A DNA stretch of 64,000 nucleotides from Acetobacterium malicum subsp. dehalogenans DSM 11527 (GTDB taxonomy: Bacteria > Bacillota > Clostridia > Eubacteriales > Eubacteriaceae), in the NCBI RefSeq assembly GCF_000472665.1, contig NZ_AXAC01000004.1, positions 62,001 through 126,000 on the forward strand, given 5' to 3'. A model generated the notes under the pieces. The model was given only the letters and a program-made list of their open reading frames with translations. It was not told the DNA's origin and ran no database searches. The translations under genes and the position numbers were made by a program. Below, one piece after another: positions 7,287 through 15,623 of the stretch (position 1 is the first letter of the stretch; every line of letters begins with the position of its first letter).

Positions 7287-8403
7287 ACGTTGTGAAACCA
7301 ATGTGCTAATATTAGGGAAAACCGGGGTCGGAAAAACATCCCTGTTTAATTACATTTTTGGTACTGATCTAATGAAAACCGGAGCCGGCCGGCCAGTGAC
7401 CGGGATGGGGATCTTTGCCGAAACGATTCCGTTGAGCCCTGAGCTGGTTCTTCATCTTTATGACTCCTGGGGCCTGGAAGTGGATAAATCAGAAAGTTGG
7501 AAAGCTCTGATCCAGGAGGTGCTGGATCAGCATGATGTCCGGGAAATCAAGGACTGGTTCCACACCATTATTTATTGCCTGTCGGCCAAATCAGCCCGGG
7601 TGGAAGACTTTGATCTGGAAATGATCACAGCCCTGGGTATGGCTGGCAACCCGGTGCTGGTGGTATTAACTCATTGTGATGTGATGAATGTGGAAACCGC
7701 TATTGCAGCGATGCGAACAGAGATCACAACAAAAACGGGAGTACGGAATCAGGATATTGTTGAGGTATCCAGTCACGCCAAAACACTGCTTAGCGGCAAG
7801 ACCACTCAGGTCTTTGGCAAAGAAAAAATCATCCATCGGATCAAGGTCAATCTGCTCGACTCCATTTCCGGAAAAATGCCGCAGATATTGGCAGCCATCG
7901 GCCAGGAGAAAATAAATAGTTGGTTTAAAGATTGTCAGGAAGTGGTCCAGAAGCATGTCAGTTTTTTAAACCCGACCTCCGGTAAAAAGGAAGTTAGCCG
8001 CAATGAATTTTTTGATAGCTACGCCCAGGACATTTTTGATGCGATTGGCCGGGAATCGGATGCGCTTTTTAACGAAGCCTATGAATTCTATGGAGCCTTC
8101 AGCAGCCAATTTTTGGGCAATACCCTGGTGGAAGTGACGGATCAACAACGAATTCCTCAGATTACCCATTTTCAGATTAAAAAAAGCGATAAAATTGGAA
8201 CCTCAATTGCCGGGGCGGTTTTACTAGCGATACCGGTGGTGGGACTGCTGGGTAAATTTGCTATTCAGGAAAAAACCCGGGCCTATTATCGGGAAGGCCT
8301 GCGACACAATAAGGCCTTGCTCGAAGACCATCTGCAAGTCTGCGTCGCGATCTTGTCCCAGGATTTAAAAAAAATAAATTCAGGATTTGAGATTGAAGAA
8401 TAA
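7279..8403 (+). CDS. Second GTPase, partner of the preceding gene
   Basis: A 374-residue P-loop GTPase that begins inside the end of the preceding GTPase gene. G1 is GKTGVGKT (13-20), G3 is DSWG (62-65, tryptophan in the usual x position) and G4 is THCD (131-134). The fold matches the first protein but the sequence is clearly divergent. It has an extra charged helical segment (about 200-290) and one short hydrophobic hairpin, IGTSIAGAVLLAIPVVGLLGKF, near residue 315-340, suggesting membrane association. Two non-identical coupled GTPases suggest a heterodimer. The exact family is not recognised. Confidence 0.72.
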   Translation: MAKRCETNVLILGKTGVGKTSLFNYIFGTDLMKTGAGRPVTGMGIFAETIPLSPELVLHLYDSWGLEVDKSESWKALIQEVLDQHDVREIKDWFHTIIYCLSAKSARVEDFDLEMITALGMAGNPVLVVLTHCDVMNVETAIAAMRTEITTKTGVRNQDIVEVSSHAKTLLSGKTTQVFGKEKIIHRIKVNLLDSISGKMPQILAAIGQEKINSWFKDCQEVVQKHVSFLNPTSGKKEVSRNEFFDSYAQDIFDAIGRESDALFNEAYEFYGAFSSQFLGNTLVEVTDQQRIPQITHFQIKKSDKIGTSIAGAVLLAIPVVGLLGKFAIQEKTRAYYREGLRHNKALLEDHLQVCVAILSQDLKKINSGFEIEE

Positions 8404-8467
8404 GCAGCTGGTTTTGGGGTATATAAATAGACAACTGTAAATTCAAACATAAGAAGGAGAGACAGAA

Positions 8468-8905
8468 ATGGAATTGGTAGATAAAATTGGCGTGATCTAT
8501 TGGAGTTATAAAGAAAGTACTGAGATTATGGCCGAAAAAATATCAAACGGTATTGATGAAGCCGGCGCTAAAGCGATTTTAGTCAACGTGGTTGACTTTG
8601 ATATTGACAGTATTGACAGCTATTACAAAATTGCCCTCGGTTGTCCGGCGATGGCCGGGGAAGCCCTGGAAAAAAGTGAATTTGAACCGTTTTTTAAGGC
8701 GATTTCCACGCATTTAAAAGGTAAAAAGGTCGCTCTTTTTGGATCCCATGGCTGGGGCGATGGCGAGTGGATGCAGGGTTGGGAGAACCAGGTAAAAGGT
8801 CTGGGAGCCATTCTCTTTGATAAAGGTCTGACTATCTTAGGAGAACCTGATAAAGAGGGGCGCCACCGCTGTGTCGAGTTTGGCAAGGCCTTTGCCGAGT
8901 TTTAA
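8468..8905 (+). CDS. Flavodoxin
   Basis: A 145-residue short-chain flavodoxin, an FMN electron carrier that replaces ferredoxin under iron limitation and serves redox steps of acetogens. The beta-1 strand IGVIYWSY leads into the phosphate loop, which here reads SYKESTE and lacks the usual TGNT. The second FMN loop appears as LGCPAMAGEALE and the third as FGSHGWGDGEWMQGW, whose aromatic residues probably stack on the isoalloxazine ring. AAGGAGAGA lies 7 bases upstream of the ATG. The gene stands alone between the GTPase pair and a strong terminator. Because of the unusual phosphate loop, tight FMN binding is inferred, not seen. Confidence 0.85.
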   Translation: MELVDKIGVIYWSYKESTEIMAEKISNGIDEAGAKAILVNVVDFDIDSIDSYYKIALGCPAMAGEALEKSEFEPFFKAISTHLKGKKVALFGSHGWGDGEWMQGWENQVKGLGAILFDKGLTILGEPDKEGRHRCVEFGKAFAEF

Positions 8906-8937
8906 AAATTTATAGCATTAAATCAAAATAAATGATC

Positions 8938-8973
8938 AAAGCCCTGGAAGCAAAAACTTCCAGGGCTTTTTTT
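8938..8973 (+). terminator. Rho-independent terminator of the flavodoxin gene
   Basis: AAAGCCCTGGAAG pairs perfectly with CTTCCAGGGCTTT around a 6-base loop and is followed by a T run. Confidence 0.92.
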
Positions 8974-9096
8974 GTCACAACATCAGGTGATTCTTGCATT
9001 TTATCAAACCAGGGCGAATTATAAACAAGGGGGGTGCTTCTAATCCGCCCTGGCGATGCCATATGTTTCTTAATTGTAAAATAGTAAATCAGGTTT

Positions 9097-10365
9097 TTAG
9101 TTCATGCGGCTGACAAAATCAGAGTAAGCTTCAATTCCATGTTCGTGAACGTCAAGACCTTCAATTTCAACAACTTTTTCAACTCGCAGACCCATGGTTT
9201 TCTTAAGGACAAAGAAGAGAACGAAAGAGCTTCCTAAGGTCCATGCTGCAACCGCCAGGACACCAACAAATTGGACGCCAAGTTGAGCAAAGCCGCCGCC
9301 ATATAATAAACCAAGAATTGCATCTTCAGTCCCTGGCAGGTAGTTGGCAAATAAACCAACCAGTAAGGTTCCCGCAACACCATTCATACAGTGAACACCA
9401 ATGGCGCCAACTGGATCATCAATTTTCAGCGTTTGATCGATGAAAGGAATTCCGAAAGTAATGATTACACCGGCGATAACTCCGATGATAATGGCACCCC
9501 AGAGGGTAACAACCAGACATCCGGCAGTGATCGCAACCAATCCGCCCAGCACACCGTTAAGGGTCATTGAAATATCTGGTTTTTTGTAACGGGCCCAGGT
9601 CAGGAACATAACCGTTAATCCGCCAGCGGCGGCAGCCAGGTTGGTGGTCATAGCAATATGGCCAATATCTAAGTTGACAGCCAGGGTACTACCACAGTTA
9701 AATCCGAACCATGCAAACCAGAGAATGAAGACCCCAAGCGCACCTAAGGTCAAACTGTGGCCGGGAATGGCGTTAGCTTTGCCATCTTTGTTATATTTAC
9801 CAATCCGCGGACCAACCATGATGGCGCCCATTAAGGCAGTCCAACCACCAACCGAGTGAACAACGGTAGAACCGGCAAAGTCAATGAACCCCATCGCGCC
9901 AAGGAATCCACCGCCCCAGGCCCAGTGTCCAACAACCGGATAAATAATCAGGCTGACAAAGGCAGAGATCAGACAATAAACGGAGAATTTAGTTCGTCCG
10001 GCCACAGCCCCAGAGACAATGGTAGCAGCAGTAGCACAAAAGACTGTCTGGAAAAAGATAAACAGTTCCGGTGTGACCGCTTCAAAAGCCGAAACATTGG
10101 TCAGGTTTTCGGGATTGAAAAATCCGCCCATGCCGATGAGTCCGCCCACATCGGGACCGAACATAAAAGCAAAACCAAAACAGAAGAATAGGATTGAGCC
10201 AATCATAAAATCCACAAAGTTTTTCATGATGATGTTCCCGGCATTTTTAGCCCGGGTAAAGCCGGTTTCAACCATCGCAAAGCCAGCCTGCATAAAGAAG
10301 ACCAGTACTGAAGCCAGGAAGACCCAAACAATATCGATATATTGTGTTAATTCTAATAATTCCAT
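9097..10365 (-). CDS. amtB: Ammonium transporter
   Basis: A 422-residue Amt/Rh ammonium channel with about eleven membrane helices and no cleaved signal. Family hallmarks are MQAGFAMVETGFTRAKNAGNI near the N-terminus and the two pore histidines, visible in VHSVGGWTALMGA and GVHCMNGVAGTLL. It follows glnK by 149 bases on the same strand, the classic pairing in which GlnK plugs the channel when nitrogen is sufficient. The initiator region is odd: an 11-base direct repeat, ATGGAATTATT, puts a second out-of-frame ATG at the ideal distance from the GAGAGG site, while the true start is 19 bases from it. The product could therefore depend on reinitiation after a 7-codon upstream frame. Confidence 0.93.
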   Translation of the reverse strand: MELLELTQYIDIVWVFLASVLVFFMQAGFAMVETGFTRAKNAGNIIMKNFVDFMIGSILFFCFGFAFMFGPDVGGLIGMGGFFNPENLTNVSAFEAVTPELFIFFQTVFCATAATIVSGAVAGRTKFSVYCLISAFVSLIIYPVVGHWAWGGGFLGAMGFIDFAGSTVVHSVGGWTALMGAIMVGPRIGKYNKDGKANAIPGHSLTLGALGVFILWFAWFGFNCGSTLAVNLDIGHIAMTTNLAAAAGGLTVMFLTWARYKKPDISMTLNGVLGGLVAITAGCLVVTLWGAIIIGVIAGVIITFGIPFIDQTLKIDDPVGAIGVHCMNGVAGTLLVGLFANYLPGTEDAILGLLYGGGFAQLGVQFVGVLAVAAWTLGSSFVLFFVLKKTMGLRVEKVVEIEGLDVHEHGIEAYSDFVSRMN

Positions 10366-10376
10366 AATAATTCCAT
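10353..10376 (-). CDS. Seven-codon upstream frame overlapping the amtB start
   Basis: On the minus strand the ATG at 10376 lies 8 bases after GAGAGG (10390-10385) and reads MELLWNY before a TAG that ends inside the amtB coding sequence. It overlaps the amtB start codon (10365) in another frame, so it could set amtB translation by termination-reinitiation. It may be only a by-product of the 11-base tandem duplication. Confidence 0.35.
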   Translation of the reverse strand: MELLWNY

Positions 10377-10514
10377 AATAATAACCTCTCTCATTAAATT
10401 AAATCATATAAATAGAATTAAAGTAACCAATAACGGTATAAAAAAAGAAGACAGCTTTAATTTCTCATTAAAACCTATCTCCTTTGATAGTGTAGATTAC
10501 TTTCGCTATTCATA

Positions 10515-10856
10515 TTATATTGCATCAACGCCATGATCTCCGGTACGGATACGAACGACATCTTCGACATCATACACGAAAATTTTACCACCACCAATTT
10601 CGTCATCAGCGGCCAGACGGTCTTTGATGATCTTAATGATGATTCCCGCCGTTTCGGCATCGGTGACTGTTTCGACCTTGATTTTAGGAAGAAAATTAAC
10701 GGTGTAGGCTGTTCCACGATAGGATTTCTGATAACCTTTCTGGTTTCCGTATCCCATAATATTGGTAATCATCATCCCCTGAACGTCACAGGTGTTGAGG
10801 ATTTCTTTCAGGTCTTCGAGTCTTTCAGGTTTAATGACTATTTCAAGCTTTTTCAT
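10515..10856 (-). CDS. glnK: Nitrogen regulatory protein P-II
   Basis: A 113-residue PII protein that senses 2-oxoglutarate and ATP/ADP and regulates the adjacent ammonium channel. The N-terminal strand MKKLEIVIKPERLEDLKEIL, the T-loop GYGNQKGYQKSYRGTAY with Tyr51 at the usual uridylylation position, and the B-loop DEIGGGKIFVYDVEDVVRIRTG are all clear. I chose the ATG at 10856 because AAGGAGG lies just upstream; the longer reading from 10928 adds a non-family leader. It lies 73 bases after glnN and is probably co-transcribed with glnN and amtB. No GlnD is seen in the window, so modification of Tyr51 is uncertain. Confidence 0.95.
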   Translation of the reverse strand: MKKLEIVIKPERLEDLKEILNTCDVQGMMITNIMGYGNQKGYQKSYRGTAYTVNFLPKIKVETVTDAETAGIIIKIIKDRLAADDEIGGGKIFVYDVEDVVRIRTGDHGVDAI

Positions 10857-10929
10857 ATGAACCTCCTTATAGTTTAAGATGAAATGTAATAAAAGGGGGT
10901 GGGGTAAAACCCCGCCCCGGTTTTTCAAT

Positions 10930-13029
10930 CTATACGTAGAATAAGATATCTTCGTAGGTTGGGAATGGCCAGTATTTTTCAGCTACAATTTCTTCAAGTG
11001 CATCGGCAACTACCCGCAGGGTTTCCATAGCGGGAATAACTTTTTCACAGGAATAGTTGGCTTCAGCCTGAGCTGAGTCGCAGTCTTTTACACCAGCAAG
11101 CGTGGTTTCAAGCGCATCAATGGCTTTGATCAGGTCGCCGGAAAGTTTGGACAATCTTTCGACCAGAGTTGCTTCGGCAGAAATGTCGATGGCATCGCCA
11201 CAGGCTTTTTTAGCAATCAGGGTATCAACAACTTCTTTTGTATAAGTAACAACCGCCGGCGAGATTTCGCGTTTAGCCAGGTTAAGCATGGTCAAGGCTT
11301 CGATGTTGATGGTTTTAATGTACTCTTCTAAATGAATTTCATAACGAGAATCCATTTCGGCTGGAGTAAAGATATTGTGCCGTTCAAAAAGTTTGACATT
11401 CTTTTCAGAAGTAAATTCAGCTAAAGCTTCTGGTGTGGTTTTTAAGTTTGGCAGACCGCGTCGGGCTGCTTCTTCAACCCACTCATCAGAGTAGTTGTTA
11501 CCATTAAAGACAACATTTTTACACGCTTTAACAGAATTTTGTAACAATGTATCCAAAGCAGTATCAAAATTATCGGCCTTTTCCAGAATGTCAGCATAGT
11601 CTTTCAAGACATCAGCGACAATGGTATTGATGGTAATATTGGGGCCGGAAATCGACTGGTTTGATCCCAGCATTCTGAATTCGAATTTGTTACCGGTAAA
11701 GGCAAATGGAGAGGTTCTATTTCGGTCGGTTGCATCAATGATGAATTTTGGTAAGCTGTTAACGCCAAGTTCCATGACCAGATCTTTTGCTTCAGATACT
11801 GGTTTGCCAGTTTCGATGGATTTTAAAGCAGCAGTTAATTGCTCACCCAGGAAAACGGAAACAATCGCTGGTGGTGCTTCGTTGGCACCCAGACGGTGGT
11901 CATTGCCGGCACTGGCTACGGTAATTCGCAGCATTTCGCTGTATTTATAAACAGCTTCAATAACAGCACAAAGGAACAGCAGGAATTGTTTGTTTTCGAC
12001 CGGATTTTTGCCAGGCTCCAATAAGTTTTCACCGGTGTTGGTAGACATCGAGAAGTTATTGTGTTTTCCTGAACCATTGACAAAATCAAATGGTTTTTCA
12101 TGTAACAGACAAGCCAGGTCGTGACGGTAAGCAACCCGTTGCATGAATTCCATAATTAATTGATTATTGTCAGTAGCGATATTGGTGTTTGCAAAAATTG
12201 GTGCTAACTCATGTTGCGCTGGAGCAACTTCATTGTGTCGTGTTTTTGAGGCAATTCCCAGACTCCATAGTTCCTGATCGAGGTCAGCCATATAAGCGGC
12301 AACACGGCCGCGGATTTTACCGAAATAATGTGTTTCCATTTCCTGGCCTTTAGGTGGTTTTGCACCAAACAAAGTACGGCCGGACAGGATCAGATCCTTA
12401 CGTTGTTTATACATTTCCCGTTCGATCAGGAAATATTCCTGTTCAGCACCAATAGTGGAGGTTACTTTTTTGACATCATCTTTACCAAACAATTTTAAAA
12501 TACGAACGGCATGGGTATTAAGCGCCTGCATGGATCGTAACAGTGGTGTTTTTTTATCAAGCACTTCACCAGAGTAAGAACAGAAAATGGTGGGAATATA
12601 AAGGGTTGTTCCTTTAATAAAAGCATAGGATGTTGGATCCCAGGCAGTATAGCCACGTGCTTCAAAGGTTGCCCGTAAACCACCGGATGGGAAAGATGAA
12701 GCATCCGGTTCGCCCTTGATCAGTTCTTTACCGGAGAATTCCATAATAACTTTGCCGTCTTCAGTTGGGTTGATAAATGCATCATGTTTTTCAGCAGTGA
12801 TGCCGGTCATTGGCTGGAACCAATGGGTGTAATGGGTCGCACCCAGTTCTAAAGCCCAATCTTTCATGGCATTTGCCACGACTTCAGCGACGTTTTCTTC
12901 CAGAGGGAGATCCTCTTTCATTGTTTTTAACAGGGAAGCGTAAATATGCTTTGGTAAGCGCTTGCGCATCACTCCAGAGTTAAAAACCTTTGATCCGAAA
13001 AGATCAGATACATTTTCATTAATTGGCAC
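10930..13029 (-). CDS. glnN: Glutamine synthetase type III
   Basis: A 699-residue glutamine synthetase of the large type III class, which makes glutamine from glutamate, ammonia and ATP and forms a dodecamer. Family blocks include [16 protein letters not shown] at the start, [80 protein letters not shown] and [19 protein letters not shown]. The start is GTG, preceded by AGGAGG at 8 bases. It is the first gene of a probable glnN-glnK-amtB transcript from a consensus promoter about 310 bases upstream, through a leader containing a terminator and an alternative hairpin. A type I enzyme is encoded in the other direction 1.2 kb away. Confidence 0.96.
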   Translation of the reverse strand: MPINENVSDLFGSKVFNSGVMRKRLPKHIYASLLKTMKEDLPLEENVAEVVANAMKDWALELGATHYTHWFQPMTGITAEKHDAFINPTEDGKVIMEFSGKELIKGEPDASSFPSGGLRATFEARGYTAWDPTSYAFIKGTTLYIPTIFCSYSGEVLDKKTPLLRSMQALNTHAVRILKLFGKDDVKKVTSTIGAEQEYFLIEREMYKQRKDLILSGRTLFGAKPPKGQEMETHYFGKIRGRVAAYMADLDQELWSLGIASKTRHNEVAPAQHELAPIFANTNIATDNNQLIMEFMQRVAYRHDLACLLHEKPFDFVNGSGKHNNFSMSTNTGENLLEPGKNPVENKQFLLFLCAVIEAVYKYSEMLRITVASAGNDHRLGANEAPPAIVSVFLGEQLTAALKSIETGKPVSEAKDLVMELGVNSLPKFIIDATDRNRTSPFAFTGNKFEFRMLGSNQSISGPNITINTIVADVLKDYADILEKADNFDTALDTLLQNSVKACKNVVFNGNNYSDEWVEEAARRGLPNLKTTPEALAEFTSEKNVKLFERHNIFTPAEMDSRYEIHLEEYIKTINIEALTMLNLAKREISPAVVTYTKEVVDTLIAKKACGDAIDISAEATLVERLSKLSGDLIKAIDALETTLAGVKDCDSAQAEANYSCEKVIPAMETLRVVADALEEIVAEKYWPFPTYEDILFYV

Positions 13030-13245
13030 GTGTGTGTCCTCCTAAAATATAATTTGTATAATTATAACATAACTGTCACCATTGTCAGATATGTTACAAT
13101 AAAAGCTAAGTAAAATCAAATCGAAGGTCTTTTACTAATTCAGATTGAATACCTTCGTTCTGACAAGGTATTAATTTTCAGATGATGAATCTGAAAAGAT
13201 CGATAACTACTTTGCTGAACCCACAGGGGGAGCCTGAAAGTGATT

Positions 13246-13290
13246 AAAAAAAAAGCGCCTTGGAAAGCGTTCATTACACTCTCAAAGCAC
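13246..13290 (-). terminator. Leader terminator upstream of glnN
   Basis: On the minus strand GTGCTTTG (13290-13283) pairs with CAAGGCGC (13262-13255), allowing two G-U pairs, and nine T residues follow (13254-13246). It lies about 220 bases before glnN inside the leader, so it should act as an attenuator. Its 5' arm overlaps the hexaloop hairpin at 13286-13297. Confidence 0.6.
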
Positions 13291-13297
13291 CATTGCT
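13286..13297 (-). promoter_or_regulatory. Candidate ANTAR-type antiterminator hairpin in the glnN leader
   Basis: On the minus strand AGC-AATGGT-GCT forms a hairpin with a six-base loop carrying A at position 1 and G at position 4, the two loop bases conserved in RNA targets of ANTAR proteins. Its 3' arm lies within the 5' arm of the terminator at 13246-13290, so the two structures exclude each other. The stem is only three pairs, and the second hairpin expected of a complete ANTAR site is not obvious. Confidence 0.45.
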
Positions 13298-13340
13298 ATC
13301 GTCACTCTCGTGGCAGTTATCACTATTTAAATTTATCCTT

Positions 13341-13369
13341 ATTATAGACGATGCAAAGTCTGTTGTAAA
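13341..13369 (-). promoter_or_regulatory. Promoter of the glnN-glnK-amtB operon
   Basis: On the minus strand TTTACA (13369-13364) and TATAAT (13346-13341) are separated by exactly 17 bases. Transcription would start near 13334, giving a leader of about 305 bases. The leader also holds two plain hairpins at 13175-13197 and 13148-13172. Confidence 0.75.
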
Positions 13370-13429
13370 GTAAAATTTACAAGAAATTACATGTAATGGT
13401 TATCAATTTCTTAAGTTTAGTTGGAATGA

Positions 13430-13458
13430 TTTACAAAAAACCAGGCCTGCTATATAAT
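13430..13458 (+). promoter_or_regulatory. Promoter of the small orphan gene
   Basis: TTTACA (13430-13435) and TATAAT (13453-13458) are 17 bases apart. The site lies 82 bases upstream of the start at 13540 and is divergent from the glnN promoter. Confidence 0.7.
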
Positions 13459-13539
13459 ATGAAGAAAAACTAGGATATAATTGCTGAAAATTAGGTTGGA
13501 CGATTAATTTTGAGTATTAATATCGAAAGGAAAACGATA

Positions 13540-13767
13540 ATGAGTATTAATTTTGAAATGAATGAAGAAAAACATATTAAAGTACTGGATGCCTTATTGG
13601 GAGATGCAGATTTGATGATGGCTTTAAATGCAGCGGAAGACTTCGAGTCCGGCTATCAACTGGTGGCTGAACGCGTGCCGGGATTAACCCTGGAGGAATT
13701 TGCCGGTTCGATGGAGATGCTGAGACAGATTGTTATGGCTCAAATGGAAAAAGGCCCGATCCAATAA
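13540..13767 (+). CDS. Small acidic protein of unknown function (Nif11/leader-like)
   Basis: A 75-residue, acidic, all-helical-looking protein between divergent glnN and convergently oriented glnA. I chose the ATG at 13540 because CGAAAGG lies 9 bases upstream; a TTG 30 bases earlier begins with an almost identical MSIN sequence. The LTLEEFAGSMEMLRQ segment and overall size recall Nif11-like domains, but there is no double-glycine cleavage site and no modification enzyme nearby, so a precursor-peptide role is not supported. It has its own consensus promoter and a terminator-like inverted repeat after it. A role in nitrogen control is suggested only by position. Confidence 0.6.
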   Translation: MSINFEMNEEKHIKVLDALLGDADLMMALNAAEDFESGYQLVAERVPGLTLEEFAGSMEMLRQIVMAQMEKGPIQ

Positions 13768-13791
13768 GCAAAAACCTGTAAATTTGCTGAA

Positions 13792-13828
13792 TTAAAACCC
13801 TTTAGGCGGAAAGTTTAAAGGGTTTTAA
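13792..13828. terminator. Terminator-like inverted repeat after the small orphan gene
   Basis: TTAAAACCCTTTA and TAAAGGGTTTTAA form a perfect 13-base inverted repeat around an 11-base loop. The T residues are within the stem, so strength is uncertain. Confidence 0.6.
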
Positions 13829-13879
13829 GCGGCAAAATGAAATTGAAAACCTTGTCAGGCAAAATAAAACAAAAAAAAA

Positions 13880-13908
13880 TTGAAACCTTAGCGGAAATAT
13901 GTTTTAAT
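13880..13908 (+). promoter_or_regulatory. Candidate glnA promoter
   Basis: TTGAAA (13880-13885) and TTTAAT (13903-13908) are 17 bases apart, which would give a leader of about 345 bases before glnA. Confidence 0.5.
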
Positions 13909-13964
13909 GATAGCACTAACGCAGTAAGTACATTGTATACAAAAATAGAATAAGAGCAGTTACT

Positions 13965-14036
13965 AAAGAACAATGGCGTTCGATCCTCCTGAAATTTTTG
14001 GATTGCAGAGGGGCTCATTTAGCATGTTCTTTTTTT
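13965..14036 (+). terminator. Leader terminator upstream of glnA
   Basis: AAAGAACA (13965-13972) pairs with TGTTCTTT (14025-14032), closing a branched structure that includes the internal CGATCC/GGATTG stem (13981-14005), and runs into a T tract ending at 14036. It lies about 225 bases before glnA, as expected of an attenuator. Confidence 0.5.
13968..13981 (+). promoter_or_regulatory. Candidate ANTAR-type antiterminator hairpin in the glnA leader
   Basis: GAAC-AATGGC-GTTC is a four-pair hairpin with a six-base loop having A at position 1 and G at position 4. The loop is nearly identical to the one in the glnN leader. Its 5' arm is also the 5' arm of a terminator (AAAGAACA, 13965-13972), so the two folds are mutually exclusive. 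A second CAATGGCG copy occurs at 14049-14056. The regulator encoded directly after glnA has an ANTAR RNA-binding domain. Confidence 0.5.
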
Positions 14037-14261
14037 GTTTATAACAGGCAATGGCGTAAAAATGTGTGGATTCATGGGGCAAATGGGTACAAAATAGAAA
14101 ATTGCCTAAAAACTGATGTGGGTCGGCTAAATAAATACGATTTAATGAAATGACAACTTTATAAAAGGATAACAGGATTAATTTAAAGAAGCAGTACAAA
14201 TAGCGTTATACAGAAAGAAAAAATCAATGCTGTTTCTGATTAAAATAAGTGGAGGTTTAGA

Positions 14262-15590
14262 ATGAGCTTAGCGAAAAATATAATAGAAGCGATGAAATTT
14301 ATTGAAGCGAATGATGTGAAATTTATTCGCCTTCAGTTTTGTGATCTCTTTGGACAAAATCGAAATATTGCCATTACGGCAATGCAGATGGAACGTGCGT
14401 TGGCCAGCGGGATTCCTTTTGATGCCTCATTAGTGGTGGGATTTTCAGAATCCCGGTATACAGATCTGGTCTTATATCCCGATATCAGTACCATTCAGCT
14501 CTTGCCCTGGCGGCCCCAGCAAGGGAAGGTAGCCAGAATTCTCTGTGATATCAAATACCCCAATGGCGATATTTTTGAAGCAGACAGCCGCTATATCTTA
14601 AAGGAAACCATCAACCGGGCCAAAGCCCTGGGGTATGAATTTAACACCAGCGCAGAATGCGAGTTTTATCTTTTTAAACAGGACGAAAACGGTGATCCAA
14701 CCACGATTCCGACTGATCAGGCCGGCTATTTTGATTTGGCGCCTTATGATCGGGGTGAAAACACCCGCCGGGAGATTTGTCTGACTCTGGAAGATATGGG
14801 TTTTGAAATCGAAAGTTCCCGTCATGAAGCCGGTCGCGGCCAGCACGAAATTGATTTTAAATATGATGATGCCCTGTCGGCAGCAGATAAGATTATGACC
14901 TTTAAAACCGTGGTTAAAACCGTGGCGCAGCGAAATGGGGTGCATGCGTCATTTTTACCAAAACCGCTGATGGAAGAACCGGGCAGCGGGATGCATATTC
15001 ATGTGTCGCTGCTAAAAGACGGACAGGATATCTTTGAAAACAAGGACGGTATTCTGGGTGAAGAAGCCCGGCAATTTATGGCTGGTGTACTGGCTCATGT
15101 TAAAGGCATGACGGCCATTGCCAATCCCCTGGTTAACAGTTATAAACGCTTAACCGGTGGTAAGGAAGCCCCCCGGCATATTGGTTGGGGCTTTGGCAAC
15201 CGCTCCCCGCTGATCCGGATTCCGATGGAGTCTGATGAGTATTATCGCTTTGAACTGCGCGGGCCAGATCCCACCTGTAATCCCTATTTGACCTTTGCCA
15301 TTATTCTGGCGGCCGGTCTTGAAGGGATTGAAAAAAAACTGGTGTTAATGGACGAATTAAAACTGGATGAAGATGAAATAACCAGAGATCCGATGGCAGT
15401 TAAGAACATTCAGGAGTTGCCAATCACCTTAATGGATGCCCTGACTGAGATGGATGCTGACCCCTTAATTAAAACCGTGCTGGGGGAAAGTCTGGCCGAA
15501 AAATACATTGAACTGAAAACCGCCGAATGGATGGACTATATCAAAACGGTTCACCCCTGGGAAATTGATCGCTACCTCTTAACTTATTAA
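14262..15590 (+). CDS. glnA: Glutamine synthetase type I
   Basis: A 442-residue type I (alpha-like) glutamine synthetase. Visible active-site blocks are SAECEFYLF, EAGRGQHEIDF, the ATP/metal loop GSGMHIHVSLLKDG, the SYKRLTGGKEAPRHIGWGFGNRSPLIRIP segment and YRFELRGPDPTCNPYL. The C-terminal HPWEIDRYLLTY is typical of Firmicutes. There is no NLYDLP-type adenylylation motif, so covalent control is unlikely. GGAGG precedes the ATG by 8 bases. It is followed 33 bases later by an ANTAR regulator and preceded by a long leader with an attenuator-like structure, so transcription antitermination in response to nitrogen is the likely mode of control. The conserved core looks intact. Confidence 0.96.
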   Translation: MSLAKNIIEAMKFIEANDVKFIRLQFCDLFGQNRNIAITAMQMERALASGIPFDASLVVGFSESRYTDLVLYPDISTIQLLPWRPQQGKVARILCDIKYPNGDIFEADSRYILKETINRAKALGYEFNTSAECEFYLFKQDENGDPTTIPTDQAGYFDLAPYDRGENTRREICLTLEDMGFEIESSRHEAGRGQHEIDFKYDDALSAADKIMTFKTVVKTVAQRNGVHASFLPKPLMEEPGSGMHIHVSLLKDGQDIFENKDGILGEEARQFMAGVLAHVKGMTAIANPLVNSYKRLTGGKEAPRHIGWGFGNRSPLIRIPMESDEYYRFELRGPDPTCNPYLTFAIILAAGLEGIEKKLVLMDELKLDEDEITRDPMAVKNIQELPITLMDALTEMDADPLIKTVLGESLAEKYIELKTAEWMDYIKTVHPWEIDRYLLTY

Positions 15591-15623
15591 ACAGAAAATA
15601 TATTGCGGCAGGAGGTGAAGGGG

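Noticed and set aside
10857-10928. Longer N-terminus for glnK
   Set aside because: The extra residues include the spacer and the AAGGAGG site itself; PII proteins start at MKKLE.
13198-13330. Possible metabolite riboswitch in the glnN leader, because GATAACT and AGTTATC could close a long helix
   Set aside because: The interior did not match the core of any riboswitch class I could recall (glutamine, glycine, lysine, SAM, T-box); the terminator/hexaloop explanation fits better.
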